Counted from the first letter of the stretch, positions 7,617 through 13,761 are shown. The stretch: DNA of 13,762 nt from a bacterium (GCA_037131655.1 JBAXQP010000038.1:1-13762); one strand, 5' to 3'. A program made the numbers and translations. The notes: generated by a model from the sequence alone, not told the origin.

Positions 7617-7823
7617 ATGATCACAGTTACTCTAACGATTCCTGAAATCAGTTGTGATGCCTGTGCCAATAGTATTCAAAGGGTGCTGGCGAAAACAGGC
7701 GGTGTCTCTGAAGTCGATGTCAATGTGAATAAAAAACAAGTAACGCTCGATTATGATGAAAGCGAAACTAATGAGCAGGTCATTAGAGATATCCTAACTG
7801 AAGCCGGCTTCCCCCCAGCTTAA
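7617..7823 (+). CDS. heavy-metal-associated (HMA) domain protein, CopZ-like
   Basis: This is a complete 68-residue single-domain ferredoxin-like HMA protein. The metal site is C13-D-A-C16 within PEISCDACANSI, a CxxC in the expected first loop. The usual Met before it is replaced by Ile. VSEVDVNVNKKQVTLDYD and the C-terminal AGFPP follow the beta-alpha-beta-beta-alpha-beta fold. Such proteins bind Cu(I), Zn or Hg and usually serve as cytoplasmic chaperones. ATG 7617 has a strong AGGAGG 8 bases upstream, suggesting high translation. It lies 79 bases after the glycosyltransferase and ends at a terminator. No copper ATPase or CsoR-like regulator is nearby, so the metal and partner are unknown. 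Confidence 0.9.
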   Translation: MITVTLTIPEISCDACANSIQRVLAKTGGVSEVDVNVNKKQVTLDYDESETNEQVIRDILTEAGFPPA

Positions 7824-7824
7824 A

Positions 7825-7855
7825 AAAAGCAGATAGGAACAACCTACCTGCTTTT
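7825..7855. terminator. bidirectional Rho-independent terminator
   Basis: AAAAGCAG-A-TAGG, a loop AACAA, then CCTA-C-CTGCTTTT form a stem with one mismatch, flanked by A-runs on one side and a T-run on the other. It can stop the HMA gene transcript (plus) and the secreted-protein transcript (minus), which converge here. Confidence 0.85.
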
Positions 7856-7879
7856 GGTACGATAAAGTAAAGCTAAAGA

Positions 7880-8509
7880 CTATTTAGGCGCTTCGGGAGG
7901 AGGTGGAATATCACCACCGTTTGGGTTATCCTTGGGGGGATCTTCAGGTTGATCTTTGGGCTCAAGGACTTTCCGAGTTGCATTTCTCAATTCTTCCGTG
8001 AGTTGTCTAATACGTTCTGTCTTTGTAGCATCATCCAAAGACGGATCGTTACTAATAGCGGCTTTTTGCTCGATGTACTTAGCAATTAATCCATTAATCT
8101 TCTGCCTTTGTTCATCAGTTATTTTAGTCTGCCCAGCTTCAGATGATTTGAGAAGTTCCTCGAATTTATTCTTCTGCTCTTGGGTAAGTGGCGGCACTAA
8201 ATTCCGTATACCCTTGATATACTCATCACGTATTTCGCTTTTCTTCTTAGCCTTATCCTCTTTGGAAAGGTCTTTATTCTCTTCTAATAATTTTTCGCTA
8301 TCCTTGCGGGTGTTATAGAGCTTTGTGACGGATGTGAATTGTTCATCGGTCAATGTCAAAGCATATTGAAGTTTGATAGGTCCAATAGGATCTACTACTC
8401 GGACTTGAACCCTGTTGGGGTCATCAGATGGCTTAGGGGTATCAGCCAATGCCAGGATTGCAGGCATTACACCTAACACTACGATGATTAATAGCCATAG
8501 TTTTCCCAT
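7880..8509 (-). CDS. secreted LTxxQ-motif (Spy/CpxP-reminiscent) protein
   Basis: This 209-residue protein has a signal peptide: Lys3, a hydrophobic core (4-19) and an ALA cleavage site after residue 22. The mature part is highly charged and helical. It carries three LTxxQ-like motifs (LTDEQ 53-57, LTQEQ 108-112, ITDEQ 130-134) of the kind seen in Spy/CpxP-like periplasmic chaperones and related Zn-binding stress proteins. A proline-rich acidic tail (184-209, including PPPPE) ends the protein. ATG 8509 has AGGAGG about 6 bases upstream. It lies 81 bases downstream of maf on the same strand and ends at the shared terminator. Similarity to Spy is by motif only; it could simply be a helical exported protein. 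No cysteine or catalytic residue pattern was seen. Confidence 0.78.
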   Translation of the reverse strand: MGKLWLLIIVVLGVMPAILALADTPKPSDDPNRVQVRVVDPIGPIKLQYALTLTDEQFTSVTKLYNTRKDSEKLLEENKDLSKEDKAKKKSEIRDEYIKGIRNLVPPLTQEQKNKFEELLKSSEAGQTKITDEQRQKINGLIAKYIEQKAAISNDPSLDDATKTERIRQLTEELRNATRKVLEPKDQPEDPPKDNPNGGDIPPPPEAPK

Positions 8510-8543
8510 TTACGACCTCCTGTTTCCTTCAACAAACTTAAAC

Positions 8544-8558
8544 CGTCATTGTTTGACG
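8544..8558 (-). repeat. small inverted repeat between maf and the secreted-protein gene
   Basis: CGTCA (8544-8548) and TGACG (8554-8558) are separated by 5 bases in the 81-base gap upstream of the secreted-protein gene. It could be a short operator or a weak hairpin; there is no T-run to make it a terminator. Confidence 0.3.
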
Positions 8559-8590
8559 TGTAATTTGGCTGAAAGTTTGCTTAATACACA

Positions 8591-9190
8591 TTATATTCGG
8601 TTGTTTGCCCATAATGGCATACCGATAGAATTCAAATGCTCAACCAATCTTGGAAGGGGTAGGCCAACTACGTTATAATAACACCCATAAACAGCAGCCA
8701 CAAGAAGCGCCCCATATCCTTGCACTCCATAGGCTCCGGCTTTATCGAATGGCTCTCCCGTCTCAAGATATCGGTCAATGATATCGTCGGATAATTCTCG
8801 GAAGGTAACTTCGGTTACAGGCGCATCGAGGATACGCTTAGCCGTCCTTCCATTTTCTTGTAAAAGAACACATAAACCCGTCGTGACACAGTGGGTCTTT
8901 CCTGACAGAGTTTTTAACATCTTAAAAGCATCGGCCGCATCTTTTGGTTTGCCAAAAATAGTCTTACCGAGGAATACAACCGTATCCGCTGCAATAATCA
9001 CTCCATCAGGCACAATTTTGCTAACAGCTTCTGCCTTGCACTTGGCAGCTTCGATCGCAAATTCACGGACCGAACGACCTCGTGCCAGGCTGCTTTCATC
9101 AAAATCAGCGTTAATAATTTCAAACGGCGCCTTAAGGAACTTAAGTAATTCCTGCCGACGCGGCGAGGCTGAAGCTAATATAATACGCAT
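8591..9190 (-). CDS. maf: Maf-family nucleoside triphosphate pyrophosphatase
   Basis: Maf proteins hydrolyse non-canonical or excess nucleoside triphosphates to monophosphate and pyrophosphate (house-cleaning). This 199-residue protein has the complete set: LASASPRRQELL (5-16), FDES (30-33), IAADTVV (66-72) with catalytic Asp69, GKPKD (80-84), GKTHCVTTG (97-105), and EPFDKAGAYGVQG (146-158) with NVVGLPL (173-179). The DKAGAYGVQG form is that of the dTTP/UTP-specific YhdE branch rather than the YceF branch. ATG 9190 has no Shine-Dalgarno signal (AAGAAATA upstream), but an extended -10 ends 8 bases before it, implying a nearly leaderless mRNA. The secreted LTxxQ gene follows on the same strand. 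Confidence 0.95.
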   Translation of the reverse strand: MRIILASASPRRQELLKFLKAPFEIINADFDESSLARGRSVREFAIEAAKCKAEAVSKIVPDGVIIAADTVVFLGKTIFGKPKDAADAFKMLKTLSGKTHCVTTGLCVLLQENGRTAKRILDAPVTEVTFRELSDDIIDRYLETGEPFDKAGAYGVQGYGALLVAAVYGCYYNVVGLPLPRLVEHLNSIGMPLWANNRI

Positions 9191-9198
9191 TATTTCTT

Positions 9199-9207
9199 AT
9201 TGTAACA
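9199..9207 (-). promoter_or_regulatory. extended -10 promoter of maf
   Basis: On the minus strand TG-T-TACAAT is a TGn extended -10 element. Its last base is 8 bases before the maf ATG, so the start site would fall at about -2 to the codon. No clear -35 was found. Confidence 0.5.
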
Positions 9208-9310
9208 GATAAACGCGAAGAACGCACGTGAGCTTTTCAAAAAATTTGATCAGCGCCAAGCCGCAATAAGAAAGAGGATATGCGGGTAGAATGTCAGCGG
9301 AGGTCGTTTG

Positions 9311-10021
9311 ATGCAAGAAGAACTCTCAAAACTGTACGATCTACAACTAATCGACTCGGCAATACTAGTAATTCGCAAAAATCTGGCGTCCCTCGATACA
9401 GGCAAAGTTCAAGAAGCAGCTCTGAACGTAGCGCGCCAAATCCATGAAACCGCCGATATGACCCTCAAAACACTTAAAACTGACCTGCACGACTCTGAAT
9501 TAGAGCTAAAGTCAGTCGAAGATAAGAAGAAGAAGTTCGAAAATCTCCTCTATACAGGGAAAATATCGAACCCAAAAGAATTGGATAATACTGAAAAAGA
9601 AGTTGAAGCTCTCGGCCGCCAACGCGGGCGATTAGATGATAAGATTTTGGGATTGTGGGACAAGATCGAAACAGCTACAACTGATGAAGCTGCCGCCAAA
9701 AAAGCTTTGGCATCAAGCCAAGTTGATTATGATGAGCACATGAGGCAATATCAAGCTCAAAAATTAGCTTTGGAACATCAGTGGGCAAAGCACAATACTG
9801 AAAGAAAAGCCGCCGCCGCGAAAGTTGACCCGACGATCCTTTCTAAGTACGATATTATTCGAGTAAAGCACGGCGGATACGGTATCTCCAGAATCGATGC
9901 CGATGTATGCGGGATTTGCCGAACAGCTGTTGCCTCCTTTTTCTTAAACCGCTTAAAGGAAGGCGCCAAACAAATAATCACATGCGACAACTGCAAGAGA
10001 ATTCTTTATTTCACGGAATAG
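9311..10021 (+). CDS. C4-type zinc ribbon coiled-coil protein (COG1579)
   Basis: This 236-residue protein is a long helical hairpin (about 4-170) followed by a C-terminal zf-RING_7 (PF02591) zinc ribbon. The four ligands are C200-G-I-C203 and C225-D-N-C228. YTGKISNPKELDNTEKEVEAL (81-101) is the hallmark turn of the coiled coil. ATG 9311 is preferred to the in-frame TTG 9308 because GGAGGT lies 6 bases upstream of the ATG. The family resembles chlamydial CT398 and is thought to bind nucleic acids or act as a scaffold. Its precise function is not established. Its 3' end overlaps the RNase HI gene by 40 bases, a linkage that fits a role in nucleic-acid metabolism. Confidence 0.92.
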   Translation: MQEELSKLYDLQLIDSAILVIRKNLASLDTGKVQEAALNVARQIHETADMTLKTLKTDLHDSELELKSVEDKKKKFENLLYTGKISNPKELDNTEKEVEALGRQRGRLDDKILGLWDKIETATTDEAAAKKALASSQVDYDEHMRQYQAQKLALEHQWAKHNTERKAAAAKVDPTILSKYDIIRVKHGGYGISRIDADVCGICRTAVASFFLNRLKEGAKQIITCDNCKRILYFTE

Positions 10022-10437
10022 ACGGACAAACTTATTTGGTCTATACTGACGGCGCTTCCAAGGGGAATCCTGGACGTTCGAGTATTGGAGTTGTCATCAC
10101 TGATGATCAAGGTATAACCCTTGCCGAAATCGGGGAAGATATCGGCATTGCTACCAACAATGAAGCTGAATATCGCGCCTTGCTTCGTGGGCTAAAAGAG
10201 GCCCTGAATTTACAATTAACTCATGTAGTTTGGATTACTGATAGCGAGCTGCTGGCCCTTCAATGGGTCGGACGCTACCGAGTAAAAGCAGAGAATCTTC
10301 AGCCTCTTTATCACGAAGCAAAACGGTTAAGTCAATCCTTCGAATCATTTACGGTCAAGCATACTCTTAGAGACGGAAATAAACGCGCAGACGCTCTCGC
10401 AAACCAGGCATTAAAACCCAAACGACCTCTGTATTAG
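9982..10437 (+). CDS. RNase HI family protein
   Basis: RNase HI cleaves the RNA strand of RNA-DNA hybrids. This 151-residue protein has the four metal-binding acidic residues: D23 in VYTDGASKGNPG, E61 in NNEAEYRALL, D87 in ITDSELL and D137 in KRADALAN. It is a short form without the basic protrusion of E. coli RNase HI, as in the COG0328 RnhA-like proteins of many phyla. ATG 9982 is chosen because it gives a short N-terminus and lies inside the zinc-ribbon gene, consistent with coupling. The longer frame from 9907 would be entirely within that gene. No strong ribosome site precedes it, supporting translation by re-initiation or coupling. Confidence 0.92.
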   Translation: MRQLQENSLFHGIDGQTYLVYTDGASKGNPGRSSIGVVITDDQGITLAEIGEDIGIATNNEAEYRALLRGLKEALNLQLTHVVWITDSELLALQWVGRYRVKAENLQPLYHEAKRLSQSFESFTVKHTLRDGNKRADALANQALKPKRPLY

Positions 10438-10620
10438 CCATAAAAGTAAGTTCAAGGTTTCTCCGATCGCGGTATTTCCTGTTTCTACATAATACATAAC
10501 AAGTAAACATTCTTTCTCATCTCACTCACCTAACTACCCGCAAGTCTGTCTTTAGGTTCATTCAACACAGTCAAAACGGGTATTCTTATATTAGGAATTT
10601 CATTATGGCGGGAGATTATT
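10438..10620. other. 183-base intergenic region without a recognisable gene
   Basis: I saw no tRNA, terminator hairpin or clear promoter here. Just before the next gene, GGGAG (10610-10614) is its ribosome binding site. A minus-strand open stretch of about 30 codons crosses the region but has no start signal or recognisable motif. Confidence 0.5.
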
Positions 10621-11508
10621 TTGCTGCGGTTGTCCAACGAGGCTGAACTTGATTTTCTTGTTGCTAGCGGCGCTCTGGCATTTGATGGGCGCGGCTGGCC
10701 ATGGGAATGGCCTTACCGTTGGTTGGGAAAACTTGATCCATCTGAATTCTCTATCGTGGTCAAAACACTTACTCTTAAGCCCAGGAAAGGTAATCTTCGT
10801 TTGTTCAAGCCCTGGGGATGTGTGCGATTAATTCCAAATGGGGTCGTTAATGCTGTTGGGTTAACTAATCCCGGAATCGAGTGGTGGGTTCGAACTTGCT
10901 ATCCGCGAATGGCAAAGCTTGGTTATAGAACCATTGTCTCCGTTTGGCCTGAAAGTGCGGAAGAAGCACAAACAATGGCTGAGATGCTCAAGCCGCTCAA
11001 TATCGTTGCCGTTGAACTCAATGCCTCCTGCCCGAATACAGGCCATGAGATTGAGGATGTTGAAAGTGTCGTTAAGATATCAGAAGCTCTGCGTGGATCG
11101 GGACATCCATTAATTGTCAAGTTAAGCTACAACCAGCCCTATGTCGCGATAGCGAAGGCTTTGGAAGGCTGTGCCGAAGCAGTCCATGCTATCAATTCAG
11201 TTCCCTGGTCAACCGTATTTCCCGATAAGCAGTCTCCATTAGCTAAATTAGGCGGCGGAGGCGTTTCTGGAAAGCTAATTCGGCCGTTTGTTCGCGATGC
11301 TGTCAAGAACCTCGTGGATCAGACCTCACTTCCGGTTATCGCAGGTGGCGGTATCTTCAATCTAGAGGATGTCACCCAATTGTCTCAACTCGGAGCCTCC
11401 GCTTTTAGCCTTGGAAGCCTGTTTCTTAAAGAACCCTCACGGCCAAATCAACTCGTCCGTGAGTGGCAACAATCACAAAAAGAAAAGCAATTTCCAACGA
11501 AACGCTGA
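10621..11508 (+). CDS. class 1 dihydroorotate dehydrogenase-like flavoprotein
   Basis: This 295-residue TIM-barrel flavoprotein belongs to the dihydroorotate dehydrogenase superfamily, which oxidises dihydroorotate to orotate in pyrimidine synthesis. VVKTLTLKPRKGN (46-58) matches the FMN- and substrate-binding Lys loop. NAVGLTNPG (77-85) follows, then LNASCPNT (133-140) carrying the class 1 catalytic Cys137. VKL (166-168), INSVPW (191-196), GGGGVSGKLIRP (211-222) and IAGGGI (240-245) complete the phosphate site. The start is TTG, supported by GGGAG 6 bases upstream. An unusual Trp-rich insertion, RGWPWEWPYRWLGKL (24-38), lies where ordinary class 1 enzymes have the short glycine-rich loop. 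No pyr genes are adjacent, so another oxidase activity is possible. Confidence 0.85.
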   Translation: MLRLSNEAELDFLVASGALAFDGRGWPWEWPYRWLGKLDPSEFSIVVKTLTLKPRKGNLRLFKPWGCVRLIPNGVVNAVGLTNPGIEWWVRTCYPRMAKLGYRTIVSVWPESAEEAQTMAEMLKPLNIVAVELNASCPNTGHEIEDVESVVKISEALRGSGHPLIVKLSYNQPYVAIAKALEGCAEAVHAINSVPWSTVFPDKQSPLAKLGGGGVSGKLIRPFVRDAVKNLVDQTSLPVIAGGGIFNLEDVTQLSQLGASAFSLGSLFLKEPSRPNQLVREWQQSQKEKQFPTKR

Positions 11509-11555
11509 GCATGAGACTATATCCCCGATGAATACGCGTTTTGTTAGAGCATTAG

Positions 11556-12728
11556 ATGCAAAATTACTATGCCATCCTTAAGGTTTCAACGAAGGCGGAA
11601 GAACGGACTATCCGAGCAGCCTACCGCCGCCTTGCTCGACGCCTTCACCCGGACGTGAACCAGGAAAATGATGCCCACGAACGAATGGTCCTCATTAACA
11701 AAGCCTATGATGTGCTAAGCGACCCGATTAAAAAAGCTGAGTATGACCTACATTTTAAAATCGAACCTACTTCTAATCGACCAACAACCAAACGTCCCAC
11801 AAAACGCGCAACTACAAGGAAATCAGGGGCTTGGGCTTATCTCACTCTAGCTGCAAACCTGATCGGTCATGAAGCCTCTGTCTACTCTGTCGCATTTAAT
11901 CTAAAGGGCACTCGTTTAGTCTCCACTTCATTTGATAATTGTATTCGCTCTTGGGATATTCCTAGCGGCGCGCCAAGAGAAGCTCATAACGCGCACGCAG
12001 GTTCACTTTCAGTGGTAGCATTTGATGATAACACACCTATCGCAGCAGGATCAGGCGAAAAAACGGTGCAAATATATCGCGTTAGTGATTCGGGTGAAGT
12101 GAAATCCTGCAAAAAGCGAGTCGAATGGGCTTCATGCCTAAGCTTCAGTCCTGACGGTTCTCTCCTTGCAGCAGGCTCAAGTGATGCTCGTGTACGTATC
12201 TGGAGAACTGAAGACGGACGTTCGGTCAAGACTATGACCACCCATGACGACAGCGTTACAGCACTCACTTTTAGCGCTGATAATTCGTTATTAGCTTCAA
12301 GCGACAAACGCATCTGGTTGACAAGAATTTCCGATGGGCTTCCAATCAAGCGCATTGTTGGTCATCGCGCCTCAATCACTGCTCTGGCTCTAAACAAAGA
12401 TAACACGCTACTTGCATCTGGCTCTGTTGATAGGATGATCAAGATTTGGAGGGTCTCCGACGGTGAGCTTATTCATTCAACCAATGGCCATTCTGATTGG
12501 GTAGAAAGCCTCGCTTTCAGCCCTGACGGATGGCTACTAGCCTCATGTTCCGGCGATAAGACTATCAAGCTCTGGCGAGTAAGTGACGGTGAGGAAATCG
12601 GCACCATAATCGCCCACGACAGCCGAGTTTACAGTCTGAAATTCTCACCCAATGGCCGTTACCTAGTCTCAGCAGGCATGGACCGAGCCATCAAACTCTG
12701 GAAAATCCGCACCGCCGATACAATGTAA
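11556..12728 (+). CDS. J-domain / seven-bladed WD40 propeller fusion protein
   Basis: The N-terminus (2-66) is a J domain with YYAILKV, AAYRRLARRLHPDVN (HPD at 31-33) and INKAYDVLSDPIKKAEYD. It would be expected to stimulate the ATPase of a DnaK-type Hsp70. A basic Thr/Lys/Arg linker (about 70-90) follows, then seven WD40 repeats at roughly 103-140, 145-181, 187-223, 229-262, 268-304, 311-346 and 353-386. Several end in IKLW or IKIW, and this is enough for one closed propeller. There is no Gly/Phe region, zinc finger or DnaJ C-terminal domain. I infer that the propeller recruits specific partners to Hsp70. ATG 11556 has only a weak ribosome site. It lies 47 bases after the dehydrogenase gene. 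Confidence 0.93.
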   Translation: MQNYYAILKVSTKAEERTIRAAYRRLARRLHPDVNQENDAHERMVLINKAYDVLSDPIKKAEYDLHFKIEPTSNRPTTKRPTKRATTRKSGAWAYLTLAANLIGHEASVYSVAFNLKGTRLVSTSFDNCIRSWDIPSGAPREAHNAHAGSLSVVAFDDNTPIAAGSGEKTVQIYRVSDSGEVKSCKKRVEWASCLSFSPDGSLLAAGSSDARVRIWRTEDGRSVKTMTTHDDSVTALTFSADNSLLASSDKRIWLTRISDGLPIKRIVGHRASITALALNKDNTLLASGSVDRMIKIWRVSDGELIHSTNGHSDWVESLAFSPDGWLLASCSGDKTIKLWRVSDGEEIGTIIAHDSRVYSLKFSPNGRYLVSAGMDRAIKLWKIRTADTM

Positions 12729-12968
12729 CTCGGGTAGGGTATCTGGTGATTGGAATTAGTTATATAACAATAGGAATGCATTCGACACTAACCCCTTCAC
12801 CGATTACATTACCTTCAGGTCGATCTGGCGATGCCGTATCTTCAGCAAACTACGCCCACATTGCCTGTTTCTTCATCTAGTCTTACCCTAGCCAGCCTAG
12901 CTCTAACTTCCTGTTCCAGTCCTCAATTATGTGATAGGATGCCTGTAAATCACACAACTAACCGGACA
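12729..12968 (-). mobile_element. IS481-like transposase 5' fragment with one element end
   Basis: On the minus strand, 12888 to about 12817 reads RARLARVRLDEETGNVGVVC, a TGA stop (where Arg is expected), then RYGIARST. This is the N-terminal helix-turn-helix of IS481-family transposases (family pattern: RARL.LVRL.EETGN.s.VCrr.GISR.T). Beyond it come further stops and frameshifts, and the DDE catalytic core is missing. Upstream on that strand, TGTCCGGTTAGTTGTG begins at 12968 and looks like the element's terminal sequence (TGT end). A matching inverted end was not found, so only one end remains. The element is dead. Identification is from motif memory. Confidence 0.6.
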
Positions 12969-13041
12969 CTAATATTGTTTTGATCTAACCAGTTCAACAG
13001 TATCCATCTAACATCTACGCTTCGCTGCGGCTATGATTGAG

Positions 13042-13290
13042 CTAAGGTTTATAGGGAATAAGCCCTAAACTTGTTGCAAGAAGAAACGCTTGAACCCGAT
13101 TTTTCACTTGCAACTTGACATAGATATTTCTTAAATGGAAATCAATCGTTCTTTTGTTGACAAACAAGGCAACCCCAACCTCGCGGCTGGATAGACCTTG
13201 TGTTATCAAGCTCAGTACGTCTATTTCCCGTTTCGTTAGCGGGGCGCTTCGCTTTGGTGACTCGCTTCGATTAGTGGTTTGTATAGCCAT
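13042..13290 (-). CDS. stand-alone LuxR-type HTH DNA-binding protein
   Basis: This 82-residue protein consists of a short polar N-terminus and a complete LuxR/GerE helix-turn-helix (about 17-80). LTKREIDVLSLITQGLSSREVGVALFVNKRTIDFHLRNIYVKL includes the conserved LT.RE..VL, G.s..e.a..L and vs..TV..H...i..KL pattern, with Ile replacing Val in the recognition helix. There is no receiver, PAS or ligand domain, so any control must come from partner proteins or expression level. ATG 13290 has GAGGGG about 7 bases upstream, and a possible extended -10 lies within the preceding remnant. It is the only intact gene in the decayed right end, so it may still act on distant promoters. Confidence 0.87.
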   Translation of the reverse strand: MAIQTTNRSESPKRSAPLTKREIDVLSLITQGLSSREVGVALFVNKRTIDFHLRNIYVKLQVKNRVQAFLLATSLGLIPYKP

Positions 13291-13314
13291 GAATTACCCC
13301 TCGCTTATCTGTTT

Positions 13315-13323
13315 ATAGTAACA
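13315..13323 (-). promoter_or_regulatory. possible extended -10 promoter for the LuxR-type gene
   Basis: On the minus strand TG-T-TACTAT forms a TGn extended -10 about 25 bases before the ATG. No good -35 was seen. It resembles the element upstream of maf. Confidence 0.35.
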
Positions 13324-13350
13324 TTCGAAACGTGTTGTTCCATAAGTCTC

Positions 13351-13476
13351 GTTGCGTTTTCTGCGAAGTAGACCTTATGCGCCAAGACTAAGTCCTGTGA
13401 TAGCTGCTGGTTCGGAAACGGGCCTCACAACGGCATAAGTCGTGACCGCTAAACTAATTGTCATTAACTTTTCCAT
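13351..13476 (-). pseudogene. PEP-CTERM protein remnant: signal peptide joined to sorting anchor
   Basis: ATG 13476 (GGGAG about 10 bases upstream) opens a 33-codon frame. Its start, MEKLMTISLAVTTYAV, resembles a signal peptide. Its end, RPVSEPAAITGLSLGA, stops at TAA 13375-13377, but the same frame continues after the stop with GLLRRKRN. Together this is a PEP-CTERM-like sorting signal: a P.EP motif (VSEP), a hydrophobic span and an Arg/Lys cluster. One stop codon interrupts the span. PEP-CTERM proteins are exported and handled by an exosortase. The whole mature domain is missing, so the gene looks internally deleted and then mutated. A tiny real peptide of 33 residues is a less likely alternative. 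Confidence 0.55.
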
Positions 13477-13510
13477 CTGTATTTTCTCCCGAAATTCCGT
13501 TATCGTTTCT

Positions 13511-13535
13511 TGTGCGATAAAACACTCGCCGCACA
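13511..13535. repeat. inverted repeat TGTGCG-N13-CGCACA
   Basis: A perfect 6-base inverted repeat lies between the two remnants. On the plus strand it is followed by GTTTT, so it may be a leftover weak terminator. The evidence is symmetry only. Confidence 0.3.
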
Positions 13536-13545
13536 GTTTTACTTT

Positions 13546-13659
13546 CTATCCGACGATGATAGAGCTGACGGTTTCTGACCACGAACCTTTTTCACCGTTA
13601 CTTATCACCCACCCATGTAATTCGGTATCTAAACCCGGAAGATAATCGTTATTAGCCAT
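13546..13659 (-). pseudogene. mini-ORF joining the two ends of an NDYIP-type protein
   Basis: This 37-codon frame reads MANNDYLPGLDTELHGWV and then directly ISNGEKGSWSETVSSIIVG before TAG. The first part resembles the N-terminus (M.NNDYIP..D..F..W) and the second the C-terminus (RW.N..GEKGPWSETVSA.I) of a bacterial family of roughly 200 residues that I recall from many environmental genomes, with a fibronectin-like end. The two ends are fused in frame with the central part absent. The ribosome site is weak (AAGAAG). It may be translated as a micropeptide, but I think it is a deletion remnant. The family match is from memory and not verified. Confidence 0.5.
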
Positions 13660-13722
13660 CGTTTTAACTTCTTGATTTCATTAAACAAACAGTATTCGTC
13701 ATGATTTACTAGCCGTACTATC

Positions 13723-13761
13723 CTATATTCTCACTTCAGCGACAGCTTCACCGGTGTCGGT
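13723..13761 (-). CDS. possible C-terminal end of a gene entering from the right
   Basis: On the minus strand the frame from the window edge reads TDTGEAVAEVRI and ends at TAG 13723-13725. It is too short to identify. It may be the tail of a real gene or chance. Confidence 0.2.
   Translation of the reverse strand, partial: TDTGEAVAEVRI

Noticed and set aside
10438..10620. Minus-strand open stretch of about 30 codons in the intergenic region
   Set aside because: No start signal or recognisable motif; its length is expected by chance.
12784..12972. Direct repeat GACACTAA at 12784-12791 and 12965-12972 as a target-site duplication of the IS fragment
   Set aside because: The second copy overlaps the element's own end sequence and the other element end is missing, so a duplication cannot be shown.
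13442..13645. Plus-strand open frame of 67 codons at the right end
   Set aside because: It is antisense to the two minus-strand remnants, which carry recognisable family motifs; the plus frame has none.
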